DNA of 64,000 nt from Kitasatospora purpeofusca (GCF_000718025.1 NZ_JODS01000040.1:1-64000); one strand, 5' to 3'; counted from the stretch's first letter, positions 42,901-51,153 are shown. Numbers and translations are program-made. Notes: generated from the sequence alone by a model not told the origin.

Positions 42901-43165
42901 TCCCGCCGGGGTTCTCCTCCCCGGCCGCCACGGCGTCCAGGACCTTCCGCCACCGCCACGCGTACGTCCGCACGGTGGTCATCGCCGCCCCCGGCGGCTC
43001 CTCGCCCCACAGCGCCGCGATCAGATCCGTGGCGCTGGCCGAGTGGCCGGGCCTCAGTAGCAGTACGGCCAGCATGGCCTGCTGCTGTGGGCTGCCCACC
43101 TTGAGCGCCGTCGCGCCGCGGTGAGCCCGCATCAGACCCAGTACGGAAAAACGGAGATCGCTCAT
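39947..43165 (-). CDS. SARP-family regulator with NB-ARC and TPR domains (AfsR-like)
   Basis: The roughly 1072-residue transcription activator starts with a winged-helix DNA-binding domain (MSDLRFSVLGLMRAHRG...) and a bacterial transcriptional activation domain to about residue 250. An acidic Pro/Ala linker, an NB-ARC NTPase (Walker A GMGGVGKTALALH near 385, LLLVLDNAKDAAQI) and C-terminal TPR repeats (AHYALGRHEEAVTWFGECLA-like units) follow. This is the AfsR layout of large SARPs. The start at 43165 has GGGGGC upstream; longer in-frame starts would place odd low-complexity sequence before the domain. It is the obvious candidate to bind the three-box promoters of the NRPS cluster. Confidence 0.92.
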   Translation of the reverse strand: MSDLRFSVLGLMRAHRGATALKVGSPQQQAMLAVLLLRPGHSASATDLIAALWGEEPPGAAMTTVRTYAWRWRKVLDAVAAGEENPGGKTGGKTGEKGAGSVLMSMGDGYRLVLPKLAVDAEQAEALAAEAERTARADPLRARDLLNQALELWQGEPLTGIPGPFAERHRQRLEELRLTLLEERIGLDLTLGRYSRCIPELTALTTEHPLHERAYGLLMRALYQAGRQADALAVFRGVRQLFLTELGVGPGAELEQLHRRILEGDATLAAPQPPGAPAGGPPPAPDGASGAGPGSPRAGRAAADTEAADRTGAAEEPGDGAEPAGRGTRPAGAPPRPAQLPPDAADFTGRTAPVRVLHAALAAAAPEAEGGAPGQPHALVVATVVGMGGVGKTALALHVAHRVRDGYPDGQLYVDLRGSDPVPADPEAVLSGFLVALGVPADAVPDGLDARSALFRSVVDGRRLLLVLDNAKDAAQIRPLLPGAEGCAVLTTGRTRPAGLPATVQVDLDVFQPEEALDLLGRTIGAERLAAEPEAARELVVACGHLPLAVRIVAARLAARPGWTVETLSRRLQVERRRIDELRIGDLAVAAAFELSYRQLTADQARAFRLVASVDGPDIGLSAAAALLDLDAYDAEDLLEALVDVAMVESPFPGRYRYHDLLRAFARRRPGGGSGTGGGDGASGGGDGADQDGGEAVAARDRLLDHLLATACSAFQHAVPGDPAAGALGPAHSPGVPLSGRDAAREWATAERAGAVALAAQVAADPAAGLGAALRAATDLLIALTPFVLTPPSRQLAATADALAEAAARHGDVRAEGRAHFLRGNVALAATRLDAAEAASRRAVEAARAAGDSVILRQALNDLGLICQFLSRYDEAVDHYDEALLLANRLGHRSGALVTTVNAALARVRSGRADEAVTICHEALAELRTRQDDPGRAYTLYVLGLAHHALGRHEEAVTWFGECLAVSVAAGLRDRAAHARYRLADSLRELGRADEALDHAEQALRLCEELGAERDQAQALVVLGCALADLGRGSEAGARLREAHAIFRRLGLPEAAEVAGLLAEPAFALVDP

Positions 43166-43479
43166 ACTGCCCCCTGCTGCCCCAAGGACAGTGCCCGCCC
43201 CGTTCGTGCACATGTCAGATGATATGTGAGTTGTAGACCTCTGATGTTCTTGGCCACAAGGTCGAGCCCGGTGTCGAGACTCCGTTGAGCCTGTGGTGAC
43301 CGGGCGTTGACCCCCACCGGCAAGAATCACCCTGCCGGGGCCCTCCGGAGACGGTCCGGTCCGCGCCCCTCCTTCACCTCCCGCGACCGGGTACCCCCTG
43401 TGCCCGGTCGTGATCCGCCCCCGCCCTCGGCCGTCGGCGGCGTGGGGCGCCATGACCATACCTTCGGAGGCGGACGTCC
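43166..43479. promoter_or_regulatory. 314-nt divergent promoter region
   Basis: This gap separates the minus-strand SARP gene from the plus-strand gene at 43480. A relatively A+T-rich patch at 43209-43250 contains an inverted repeat CACAT...ATGTG (43209-43213 and 43224-43228). I do not see the three-box motif of the cluster promoters here, so autoregulation by that site is not supported. No gene is apparent in the gap. Confidence 0.4.
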
Positions 43480-44559
43480 GTGAACACCGCTCTGCTGTAC
43501 CACCTGCTCGACGTCGACCCGGCCGACGGGCCGGCCGAACTGCTCCACCGCGCCCGCGGCAGCCGTCACCTGCCCCACCTCGTGCTCTCCGCCCTGGCCC
43601 GCGAGGACGTCCGGATGGGCGAACCCGCCCGCGCCGAACTGCGCCGCGCCCGCGCCCGCGCCGACCGCTACGCCGGCCTCGCCCTCGACCTGGCCCGCTC
43701 CACCGGCGTCCGCGCCATCCACGGCCTCCCGCTGGCCGGCTACTACCCCGCCGACCTGCTCCGGCCCCAGGCCGGGCTCGACCTGGTCGCCCCCGGCGAG
43801 GCCGCGCTCTGGCAGGCCGTCGTCCGCCTGGTCACCGACCACCCCGTGGAGACCATCGACGTCACCCTGCTCGGCGACCGCCCCCACCACACCGCCGTCA
43901 CCGTCCGCTGGCCCGCCGAGGACCCGCTGCTCGACCCCTGGTACCGGGTCCGCCTCGCCACCGCCGCCCTGCCCGGCGACTGCGCCACCGTGCCGGTCCG
44001 GCCCTACCTGGTCGCGGACGACCACGTCGAGTGCCTGATCGCGCTGGCCGAGGCCCAGCTCGGCCGGAAGGGCGGCGCCGGTGCCGCCGGTGCCGCCGGT
44101 GCCGATTCCGGTCCTCCCGACCCGCTCGCCCTGCTCGACCTCTCCTGTCTCACCGACCAGCCCTTCGAACCCGCCGAGACCGCCGCAGTCCTGGCCGCCT
44201 ACCGCCTCGCCCCCGAGGCCGCCGCCCTGCTCGACCTCGCCGCCCCGCTGCTGCCACTCGGCACCCTGGCCGCCGTCCGCACCGCCCTCACCCCCGAACT
44301 CGCCCCCGAGCGCCGCCGCCGCGCCGAGGCCGCCGCCACCCCCCGGCTGCCCGTCCGGCACGGCACCCTGCTGCGCCGCACCGTCATCCGCCACACCTGG
44401 GACGAGGCCCGGCTGCTGGGCGCCGGCGACTCCCGCGAGGGCGCCCTGCTGCTCACCCCCGTCGCCGACTACCTGCTCGGCGCCCCCGACGCGCCCCCCA
44501 CCCTCGCCGACCGCAGCACCGCGCTGGACGCCCTGCACCACTGGGACACCCACTGCTGA
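43480..44559 (+). CDS. Uncharacterised protein, possibly nucleotidyltransferase-like
   Basis: This 359-residue, Ala/Leu/Arg-rich protein has good codon bias and no signal peptide or membrane segment. The pattern IHGLPLAGYYP...GLDLVAPGEAALWQAVVRL weakly recalls the substrate loop and D-x-D strand of the uncharacterised nucleotidyltransferase group (NTP_transf_5), but a clear pair of catalytic Asp residues is lacking. A short Gly/Ala repeat interrupts it near residues 200-210. The GTG start follows GGAGG by about 10 nt. It is divergent from the SARP gene. Function unknown; a link to the peptide cluster is not shown. Confidence 0.65.
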   Translation: MNTALLYHLLDVDPADGPAELLHRARGSRHLPHLVLSALAREDVRMGEPARAELRRARARADRYAGLALDLARSTGVRAIHGLPLAGYYPADLLRPQAGLDLVAPGEAALWQAVVRLVTDHPVETIDVTLLGDRPHHTAVTVRWPAEDPLLDPWYRVRLATAALPGDCATVPVRPYLVADDHVECLIALAEAQLGRKGGAGAAGAAGADSGPPDPLALLDLSCLTDQPFEPAETAAVLAAYRLAPEAAALLDLAAPLLPLGTLAAVRTALTPELAPERRRRAEAAATPRLPVRHGTLLRRTVIRHTWDEARLLGAGDSREGALLLTPVADYLLGAPDAPPTLADRSTALDALHHWDTHC

Positions 44560-44701
44560 CGGAGGCTCATCCCGCCGTATCTGTGGCGCTGTTCGTCCCC
44601 GACCTGCGAGAACGGTTCCGCCGTTCCACCCGCGCGGCCGCGTCGAGCCCCCTACTGTCGTCCCACTGGCACGCGGGGGACGACTTCCGAGGGGGCACAC
44701 C

Positions 44702-46213
44702 GTGCACATCTACTGCGACCGCTGCGGGTTCGAGCGGGACTACTCCGGGGCGCAGAACCAGGACGGCATGCCCTGCGCCGTCTGCGGCCTCGGCCGCATG
44801 CGCAACGGGCGGCCGGCCCGGGGCTTCACGATCGGGGCCGACTTCCGGCCCGTCCCGCGCAACATGCTGGTGCCGAACTACCACGCGGTCCGGACCGGCA
44901 CCCGCTCCACCCCGAGCGACTTCAACTACTTCGCGAGCATCCGCGGCACTGCCTATCAGGAGTTCGTCCAGGAACACACCAGCTACATCGGCGCGTTCAC
45001 CAACCTGCTGGTGCCGGACTCCGAGCGGTTCGCCTGGCTCACCCCGTACACCGGCAACAAGCACAACCGGACCCACTTCACCCAACTCGCGCTCGCCCGG
45101 GTCGCCCAGGCCAAGTTCGTCGACAACAAGGGCCGACTGCCCCGGCTGATCGAGCCGTTCGTCGGCTCCGGGCAGATCTGGCTCAACTCCGCCTGCTGGG
45201 GGAAGGCCTTCACCGGCGGCGTCCAGCCGTTCGCCTCGGTCGTCGCCGGGGACCTCAACCACTACGTGATCGGCAGCTACTGGACCATGCGACGGCTCGG
45301 TGCCCGCTTCGTCGACGAGTACTTGAAGCTCGCGAAGGCGTGGGACGCCGATCTTCCCTACCGCTTCGCCCAGTTGATCGAGGAGACGAGGACCGGCAAG
45401 GCGGAGCTGGCCCGGGCCGGGGACGACCCGGCGACGGCGATGGTGACCTGCTTCAAGTACATCTGGCTGGTCAATCGCTGTGTGCACGGCACCAAGCTGA
45501 GCCCCGGCGGCGCCGTCGTCGCCACCTGCAAGGACCGCACCGCCGGCGAGCTGGCCGCGCTGCGCGCCCAGGAGCGGGACCGCCTCGGCGCGGTCCGGGA
45601 CAAGGTGCTGGGCACCATGTTCGACTTCGAGTGTCGCGACTTCCGGCGTACCTGCGAGCTGGCCGAGCCGGGCGACATCGTCTTCATGGACTGCCCGTTC
45701 CCGGTCTTCAGCAACGGCCTGGTGCCCGGCGACGCGGTGTCGCCGGAGACGGCCGGCTCCAGGACCGCGAACACCTACGGCACCGGGGACGACGGGGCGG
45801 ACTTCCAGAAGGCCATCGTGGACGTCGCCCGGGAGCTGTCCCGGGAGGGCGTCACCGTGCTGCTCTGCAACTTCGCCAACCCCGGCCTGGTGCACGCCTA
45901 CCAGCGGCTGGTGGCCAACGGGGTGGCGGCCCGGGACCTCAAGTACTACACCTTCACCTACCGCTCGCCCGCGACCACCACCGAGGCGTACCAGCTCACC
46001 GTCGTGCCCGGTGTCGGGAACCGGGCCGTGACGGCCAGTCCGCGGCAGATCCTCGCCGACTGGCACCAGCACGGCGGTGACGACGTGCTCGCCGGAGAGT
46101 TCTTCGCGCCGCGCCAGGTGCTGAACGAGACCGAGATGGCCTTCCAGCTCCAATACGACGCGCAGCAGGAGCGGCGCGAACAGGACGAGGACAGCGACTA
46201 CGAGCCCCAGTAG
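44702..46213 (+). CDS. Dam-like (D12 class) DNA methylase homologue with zinc ribbon
   Basis: The 503-residue protein begins with a zinc ribbon (CDRCG...CAVCG, C-x2-C-x16-C-x2-C at about residues 4-26). It continues as a D12-class adenine methyltransferase: PYTGNKHNRTHF, SAM-binding EPFVGSGQIWLN near 150, and VAGDLNHYVIGSYW. The catalytic motif IV, usually DPPY, reads DCPF near residue 330. No restriction enzyme or other R-M gene is adjacent, so it is either a solitary methylase or a derivative with changed activity. The tail is acidic and Gln-rich. GTG 44702 has GAGGGGG upstream. Confidence 0.75.
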   Translation: MHIYCDRCGFERDYSGAQNQDGMPCAVCGLGRMRNGRPARGFTIGADFRPVPRNMLVPNYHAVRTGTRSTPSDFNYFASIRGTAYQEFVQEHTSYIGAFTNLLVPDSERFAWLTPYTGNKHNRTHFTQLALARVAQAKFVDNKGRLPRLIEPFVGSGQIWLNSACWGKAFTGGVQPFASVVAGDLNHYVIGSYWTMRRLGARFVDEYLKLAKAWDADLPYRFAQLIEETRTGKAELARAGDDPATAMVTCFKYIWLVNRCVHGTKLSPGGAVVATCKDRTAGELAALRAQERDRLGAVRDKVLGTMFDFECRDFRRTCELAEPGDIVFMDCPFPVFSNGLVPGDAVSPETAGSRTANTYGTGDDGADFQKAIVDVARELSREGVTVLLCNFANPGLVHAYQRLVANGVAARDLKYYTFTYRSPATTTEAYQLTVVPGVGNRAVTASPRQILADWHQHGGDDVLAGEFFAPRQVLNETEMAFQLQYDAQQERREQDEDSDYEPQ

Positions 46214-46260
46214 GACCGCCCGGCTCCCCCTCCCCCCGGCCCCCCTCTCCCTCTCTTGCC

Positions 46261-46307
46261 CTCTCTTGGACAGGTGTCCATGTATGCTGGACACCTGTCC
46301 AAGAGAG
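46261..46307. promoter_or_regulatory. 47-bp palindromic operator (20-bp arms)
   Basis: A 20-bp arm at 46261-46280 is matched perfectly by its complement at 46288-46307 around the 7-nt spacer TGTATGC. The spacer may include a -10 element. GGACAGGTGTCC and its mirror form the core. It lies 14 nt before the GTG of the DUF1304 gene and is probably bound by the TetR protein encoded next. Confidence 0.7.
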
Positions 46308-46320
46308 AAGGGGGTCGACC

Positions 46321-46689
46321 GTGCGTACGGCCGCGAACGTCCTGGTGGTCCTGGTGGCCGCCCTGCACCTGTACTTCCTGGTCCTGGAGATGTTCCTGTG
46401 GCAGCGGCGGCCCGGCCGCGAGCTGTCTGGCTTCGACGCAGACCTCGCCCGGACCACGGCCCCGCTGGCCGCCAACCAGGGCCTCTACAACGGCTTCCTC
46501 GCCGCCGGACTCGTCTGGGGCCTGGTCGCCGGCGGCTCGACCGCGACCGGCTTCGGGGCCCAGGTCTTCTTCCTGTCCTGCGTGGTCGTTGCCGGCGTGT
46601 TCGGCGCCGCCACCGCCAACCGGCGGATCCTGTTCGCCCAGGCCGTCCCGGGCGCGCTGGCCCTCGGCGCCGTCCTGCTCGCCCGATGA
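46321..46689 (+). CDS. DUF1304 family membrane protein
   Basis: The 122-residue protein has four hydrophobic segments and the family pattern AALHLYFLVLEMFLW near the start, then LAANQGLYNGFLAAGL. DUF1304 proteins are small bacterial membrane proteins of unknown function, often paired with TetR or MarR regulators as here. The GTG start follows AGAAGGGGG. The start of the next gene overlaps its stop (ATGA), so this is a two-gene operon. Confidence 0.85.
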   Translation: MRTAANVLVVLVAALHLYFLVLEMFLWQRRPGRELSGFDADLARTTAPLAANQGLYNGFLAAGLVWGLVAGGSTATGFGAQVFFLSCVVVAGVFGAATANRRILFAQAVPGALALGAVLLAR

Positions 46690-47270
46690 GCCCGGACCGC
46701 GCGCCGGCCCGTGACGCCGAGGACCCCCGGGCCGCCCGCACCAGGGCCCGGCTGCGGCAGGCCCTGCTGGAGGAGTGCGCCGAACAGCCGCTGAGCGCGA
46801 CCGGCGTCGCCGCCGTCGTGCGCCGCGCCGGCGTCGGCCGGGCCACCTTCTACGTGCACTACGCCGACCTGGAGGCCCTCGCCGTCGACGCCTGCGCCGA
46901 CGTGGTCCGCGAGGCCGTCGACGCCCTGCACGCCTGGCGCGGCATCCCCGACCCGGCCGCCCCGCCCCCCGCCCTGGCCGCCTTCCTCACCACCCTGCTC
47001 CCGTACGCCGGCCTCTACCGCTCCCTGCTCACCCCGGGCGGCGGCGGCCCCCTCGGCCAGGTCCTCCACCGCGAACTCCGCGAACGCAGCCGCACCGAAC
47101 GCACCCTCGCCGGCGCCCCGCAGCCCGAACTGGTCGCCTCCATGGTCGCCGGCGCCTTCACCGCCCTCCTCGCCGACTGGCTCCACGGCTCCATCGACGC
47201 CACCCCCACCGACCTCGCCGCCCGCACCTGGCGCCTCCTGATCTCCCTCCACCGCACCCCGGGGCTGTGA
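46686..47270 (+). CDS. TetR-family repressor
   Basis: The 194-residue regulator has an N-terminal TetR helix-turn-helix (RLRQALLEECAEQPLSATGVAAVVRRAGVGRATFYVHYADLEAL split over residues 20-65) and a divergent all-helical ligand domain. It is co-transcribed with the DUF1304 gene under a large palindrome, so autoregulation with a small-molecule inducer is the simplest model. Ligand unknown. Confidence 0.88.
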   Translation: MSPDRAPARDAEDPRAARTRARLRQALLEECAEQPLSATGVAAVVRRAGVGRATFYVHYADLEALAVDACADVVREAVDALHAWRGIPDPAAPPPALAAFLTTLLPYAGLYRSLLTPGGGGPLGQVLHRELRERSRTERTLAGAPQPELVASMVAGAFTALLADWLHGSIDATPTDLAARTWRLLISLHRTPGL

Positions 47271-47380
47271 TCCCGGCGGCGACCGGAACGACAGGGCCGA
47301 CTACATTCGGGTCCGACCGCAACCGGGCCCCGCGCCGACCGACGGAGCGAGGGCCGCCCCCACCCCTTCCGGGAGATCCG

Positions 47381-47818
47381 TTGAACCGCGCGACGGCCAC
47401 GCTCGCCACGGCAACCATCGCCGCCGGCCTGCTTCTCACCTCCTGCGGGCCCACCGACGAGTCGGTGACCACCCGTCAATCCGCCTTCGCCCCGACGGCG
47501 ATGCCTTCGGCGGGCGGCGCCGAGGCCGCGGCCGCCGACTTCGCCCGGTTCGTCCAGGAGCGCGGCACCTCGGAGCAGCGCACGGCGGTGGTCGGCCACA
47601 TCACCGCCGTCGCCCGGTCCACGCCCCAGGGGGACCACCGCAACAGCTACATCGCCACCGACTTCCCGCAGTCCGACGACGCGACGACGCGGGCCGTCGT
47701 CAACGCCTATCTGCGGTGGGCCGGACCGGCGGACGACGCCGTCATGCTCGTTCTCTACACCGCGGCCGGAACGGTCATGGGCGCCGTGGAACTCGCGTCG
47801 TGGCGGAGCCCGTCGTAG
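47381..47818 (+). CDS. Small lipoprotein of unknown function
   Basis: Starting at TTG 47381 (GGGAGAT just upstream), the 145-residue product has a signal peptide with lipobox LLTSC, so Cys near residue 22 would be lipid-modified and the protein surface-anchored. The mature part begins with a Ser/Thr-rich linker and contains a small domain (ADFARFVQERGTSEQRTAVV and later VMLVLYTAAGTVMGAVE) that I do not recognise. It has no clear operon partner. Confidence 0.7.
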   Translation: MNRATATLATATIAAGLLLTSCGPTDESVTTRQSAFAPTAMPSAGGAEAAAADFARFVQERGTSEQRTAVVGHITAVARSTPQGDHRNSYIATDFPQSDDATTRAVVNAYLRWAGPADDAVMLVLYTAAGTVMGAVELASWRSPS

Positions 47819-47893
47819 GCACCGCCGGGCCTCGCGGGCTCCTGCCCATTTTCCGGGTGCCCCGGGAGGCCGCCCGGGCCTGCCCTGGCCGCC

Positions 47894-48193
47894 ATGACGG
47901 GGACCGAATCACCGCGTCGGCTGTTCCACGCCCCGGAGGCGTACGAGGGGCAGGACTCCGAGTTCTCCGGCTCCAACTCGCAGTGGAAGACCGACTTCCG
48001 CCACGACTACCGCACCGCGACCGCGTACCACTACAACGTGGACGGAACGGCGGAATCCTCGCGGCCGCCCCACCAGGACCACCACGACCTCCTGCGCCAC
48101 CGCTACCTCGTCCGCCCACCCGCTGCCGCCACTCCAACCCCGCACCCCACCTCCGCCGACCGGCGCCTGACCGAACCCCGCCCGGCCGCCTGA
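47894..48193 (+). CDS. Doubtful 99-residue hypothetical protein
   Basis: Third-position G/C bias looks coding from 47894 to about 48110 (FHAPEAYEGQDSEFSGSNSQ region, rich in His/Tyr/Asp), then the frame degenerates into Pro-rich sequence. There is no Shine-Dalgarno sequence before the ATG. It may be a gene remnant or a chance frame. Confidence 0.3.
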   Translation: MTGTESPRRLFHAPEAYEGQDSEFSGSNSQWKTDFRHDYRTATAYHYNVDGTAESSRPPHQDHHDLLRHRYLVRPPAAATPTPHPTSADRRLTEPRPAA

Positions 48194-48450
48194 AGCTTCG
48201 TGCAGAAGGTCGGAAGGGCACTTCCCCGGTACGGGCGGGGTGCTTCGGGCTGAGCCGTTCCGGGTGGAGACGTTCTGCGATGTCATTTCAGGCCGACCGC
48301 CATGCGGCGGCTCCCCGCCACTCATGACTGACCAACGATCCGATAGCGCTGATAAACTGATCGGTTAGCCCATTGTCGGTATCGCGAGAGTCGGGCTTCG
48401 GTCCGAGGGGGCTGCGAGTCGGTGGGGCGAGCCACGTTCAAGGAGGCAAG

Positions 48451-49938
48451 GTGCGGGACAACTTCGGTCCACTGTCGGACCTTTCCGATGTCGAGGAGGT
48501 CGTCGAGGCGATTGTGGGGGTGCTGAGCCAACAGCTCGTCGACTATGAGCCGGAGGGCGAGCAGGATGGCCGCCTCGTCTTCGTACTGGGCGCGACCCTG
48601 GAGAGCGGAGGAACCGGTGTAGATGAAATCGATGATGCTCTTCGGAACGTCTATCGGAACGCCCCCGACCGGCCTCGCGCGGCCTGGGAGGCAGAGATCG
48701 AATTCGACGCGATCGAGAAGATCGCCCGCCGACTTGTCTCTTCCAAGGGCAGGCCAGACACCCAGATCGAGGGGCCGGCCACCCTGGAGATGCTGGTCCG
48801 CGACGAGACGCCCTATCAGAGGCTCAAGAGGCCGCAGGGCGCGAGCGTGACCTACAACGTCAGAACCTCTGCCGGGGAGTGCGCGGTCACGGTGGGGCCG
48901 CCGTCGATTGATCTGCTCCTGCGTCTGGCGTTCCGCCCCATGGGCTTCGAGCGAACGGGGTTCCTGGACCGGCAGCGTCTGTTCCAGTTCCTGATCGAAC
49001 AGGAGGCGAAGAAGCGGCTCGGCGAGGGTGCGCGTACCCGTGTGTCCGCGCTGCGCCTGCTGCGCGTCATGGCCCGTCCGGAGCTCGTCTCCCTGCGTCT
49101 TGAAGGTCCTCGCGGAACAGGTATCGATGAGCTTGAGAAGCTGGCGACGAGCTTTCGCACGCGCATCGCCTATGAGAGCGACGTGGTTCTCGCCCCGGTT
49201 CTGGACCTTGACCATCTGGAGAGCGCTCCGTCACAACCCCGATTCATCCGCCAACTGCGCCTTAGGACAACGGAGTTCGCCGATGCCATCGGGCAGGGGA
49301 GCCCCACCGGCTTCATGGGTGACCGGCTTCTCGGCGCGCTCGCCGGTGCGGATGAGGAGCTGTCCCTGAGGTATTTGCGGGCGATCGCTGCGGACAACCC
49401 CTTTGCCGCGTTCATGGGGTACTACCACGTGCTGGAGTACCAGATGGAGGAGGCGTGGTTCGAGAGTCTCAGTCGGAGAGTCGCGGCCGTCGGGGGTGTT
49501 CTGCAGCGCCCCGTCGACAGCATTCGCAAGGCCTCGAAACAAGCCCGCGAGCTGCTCGGCGTGAAGGAGGACGAGGTGAGGTTCACCGAACTGAGGGCTG
49601 TGCAGAATCTGCTCGAAGCCTCCCTCGACGTGCCCCGACTCGCCGCCGACCTCGGTCGGCTCGATGCGGGCACTGTCAAGTACTTCGCCGCCGGGAACCT
49701 TCCGTTCGCCGATGTTCCCCACTTGGAGTTCGCGAGGCCACTCGACGCGGACGGAGAGGCGGAACTGAAGCGCGAGACGGCATCGCGCATATACAACGTC
49801 CGCTGCGCGATCACCCATAGCAAGGCATCTGCGCGCCGCTACAGCCCTTACACCGACGACCTCCATCTCGCCCGCGAGGTTCCTCTGGTCCGCGTCGCGG
49901 CGGAACAGCTCCTGATCCCGCCGGATCAGCTCCTCTGA
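48451..49938 (+). CDS. Uncharacterised protein with C-terminal HEPN-like motif
   Basis: This 495-residue protein follows a near-perfect ribosome site (AAGGAGG) and GTG start. Base composition is visibly lower in GC than its neighbours (many A/T third positions), suggesting horizontal acquisition. The C-terminal helical part contains SRIYNVRCAITHSK, where Arg451 and His456 fit the R-x4-6-H signature of HEPN domains, often metal-independent RNases in defence or toxin systems. The N-terminal 300 residues show no domain I can name. It stands alone with no partner nucleotidyltransferase. Function as an RNase effector is inference from one motif. Confidence 0.65.
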   Translation: MRDNFGPLSDLSDVEEVVEAIVGVLSQQLVDYEPEGEQDGRLVFVLGATLESGGTGVDEIDDALRNVYRNAPDRPRAAWEAEIEFDAIEKIARRLVSSKGRPDTQIEGPATLEMLVRDETPYQRLKRPQGASVTYNVRTSAGECAVTVGPPSIDLLLRLAFRPMGFERTGFLDRQRLFQFLIEQEAKKRLGEGARTRVSALRLLRVMARPELVSLRLEGPRGTGIDELEKLATSFRTRIAYESDVVLAPVLDLDHLESAPSQPRFIRQLRLRTTEFADAIGQGSPTGFMGDRLLGALAGADEELSLRYLRAIAADNPFAAFMGYYHVLEYQMEEAWFESLSRRVAAVGGVLQRPVDSIRKASKQARELLGVKEDEVRFTELRAVQNLLEASLDVPRLAADLGRLDAGTVKYFAAGNLPFADVPHLEFARPLDADGEAELKRETASRIYNVRCAITHSKASARRYSPYTDDLHLAREVPLVRVAAEQLLIPPDQLL

Positions 49939-50298
49939 GAGTCGCCCTTCTCCCCTCCGGGAACGACTCTGCCGATATGCGCCGGGTCACAGGGTCTTCC
50001 TCCTCGGCCCGCATCAGAGGGCTGCCGGCCCAGCGACGACAAGGGACGACCAGGCCACTGTTCGGGTGCGGGCTTGTTACCTCGTACGGGTCGGGTGGCG
50101 GCAGGCACCGCGGCCTGCCGCCACCGGGCCCGTTGTCACCCCGCTCGCGCACCAGGCCCTTGAACCGCCGCCGCAGACGCCGTGAACGTCTCCATCCGGA
50201 CCGGCTCAGCCGGTGCCGGTGAAATGCTCTCCCCGAATTTGCTGCAAGAGAGCTTTAGGCTGGACCCCTTGACGATCTTCTCCGAAGGGGCGGGCGAC
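49939..50298 (+). other. 360-nt intergenic region with one terminator hairpin
   Basis: The gap lies between the HEPN-like gene and MTA phosphorylase. It holds the hairpin described separately (50094-50125) and a short lower-GC stretch at 50220-50260, probably part of the mtnP promoter. No further gene is supported. Confidence 0.4.
50094..50125. terminator. 13-bp hairpin terminator
   Basis: GGTGGCGGCAGGC at 50094-50106 pairs perfectly with 50113-50125 around a 6-nt loop. It is the likely end of transcription from the gene ending at 49938. Confidence 0.6.
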
Positions 50299-51153
50299 AT
50301 GACGGACGATCGGGGCGCGGTGCGGGCCGAGCTCGGCGTGATCGGCGGTTCGGGGTTGTACGCGCTGCTCGACGATGTGGTCGAGGTGGCCGTCGACACG
50401 CCGTACGGGGCGCCGAGCGACTCGGTGTTCGTCGGTGCGGTGGGTGGCCGGCGGGTGGCGTTCCTGCCGCGGCACGGGCGGGCGCACGCGATTGCGCCGC
50501 ACCGGATCAACTACCGGGCCAACCTGTGGGCGCTGCGCTCGCTCGGGGTGCGGCAGGTGCTGGGGCCGTGCGCGGTGGGCGGGTTGCGGCCGGAGTACGG
50601 TCCGGGCACGCTCGTCGTCCCGGACCAGTTCGTGGACCGCACCGCCGCCCGGGCGCAGACCTACTACGACGGCGAGCCGCTGCCCGACGGCTCCCTGCCG
50701 GGCGTGGTGCACGCGCCGATGGCGGACCCGTACTGCCCGGCCGGGCGCGCCGCCGTGCTGGCTGCGTCCCGTGGGGCCGGCTGGGAGCCGGTCGACGGCG
50801 GCACCCTGGTGGTGATCGAGGGCCCGCGGTTCTCCACCCGCGCCGAGTCCCGCTGGTTCACCGCCAACGGCTGGTCCACGGTCGGCATGACCGGCCACCC
50901 CGAGGCCGTGCTCGCCCGCGAACTTGCCCTCTGCTACACCTCGTTGAACCTGGTCACCGACCTGGACGCGGGCGTCGAGAGCGGCGAGGGCGTCACCCAC
51001 GCCGAGGTCCTGGAGGTCTTCGGCCGCAACGTCGACCGCCTCCGCACCGTCCTGTTCGCCGCCCTCGAAGCCCTCCCCGAACACCGCTCCTGCCCCTGCC
51101 CCCGTGCGCTCTACGGCTTCAAGCCCAACCTCCCGGTCCTGCTACGAGAATGA
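50299..51153 (+). CDS. mtnP: S-methyl-5'-thioadenosine phosphorylase
   Basis: The 284-residue enzyme phosphorolyses 5'-methylthioadenosine to adenine and methylthioribose-1-phosphate in the methionine salvage pathway. Family hallmarks are GVIGGSGLY at the N-terminus (phosphate site), FLPRHGRAHAIAPHRINYRANLWAL, and IEGPRFSTRAES with VGMTGHPEAVLARE. ATG 50299 with AAGGGG about 8 nt upstream puts the GGSG loop at the usual place; a longer frame upstream gives unlikely sequence. Single gene, housekeeping. Confidence 0.92.
   Translation: MTDDRGAVRAELGVIGGSGLYALLDDVVEVAVDTPYGAPSDSVFVGAVGGRRVAFLPRHGRAHAIAPHRINYRANLWALRSLGVRQVLGPCAVGGLRPEYGPGTLVVPDQFVDRTAARAQTYYDGEPLPDGSLPGVVHAPMADPYCPAGRAAVLAASRGAGWEPVDGGTLVVIEGPRFSTRAESRWFTANGWSTVGMTGHPEAVLARELALCYTSLNLVTDLDAGVESGEGVTHAEVLEVFGRNVDRLRTVLFAALEALPEHRSCPCPRALYGFKPNLPVLLRE

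Noticed and set aside
43166..43479. A gamma-butyrolactone-type (ARE) operator or a copy of the three-box motif before the SARP gene.
   Set aside because: The CACAT...ATGTG repeat does not fit the ARE consensus I know, and no phased TGCC boxes with a matching -10 were found.
44702..49938. A restriction-modification or BREX-like defence operon joining the methylase and the HEPN-like gene.
   Set aside because: The two are separated by unrelated genes (DUF1304, tetR, lipoprotein) with their own promoters, and no restriction, helicase or BREX core gene is present.
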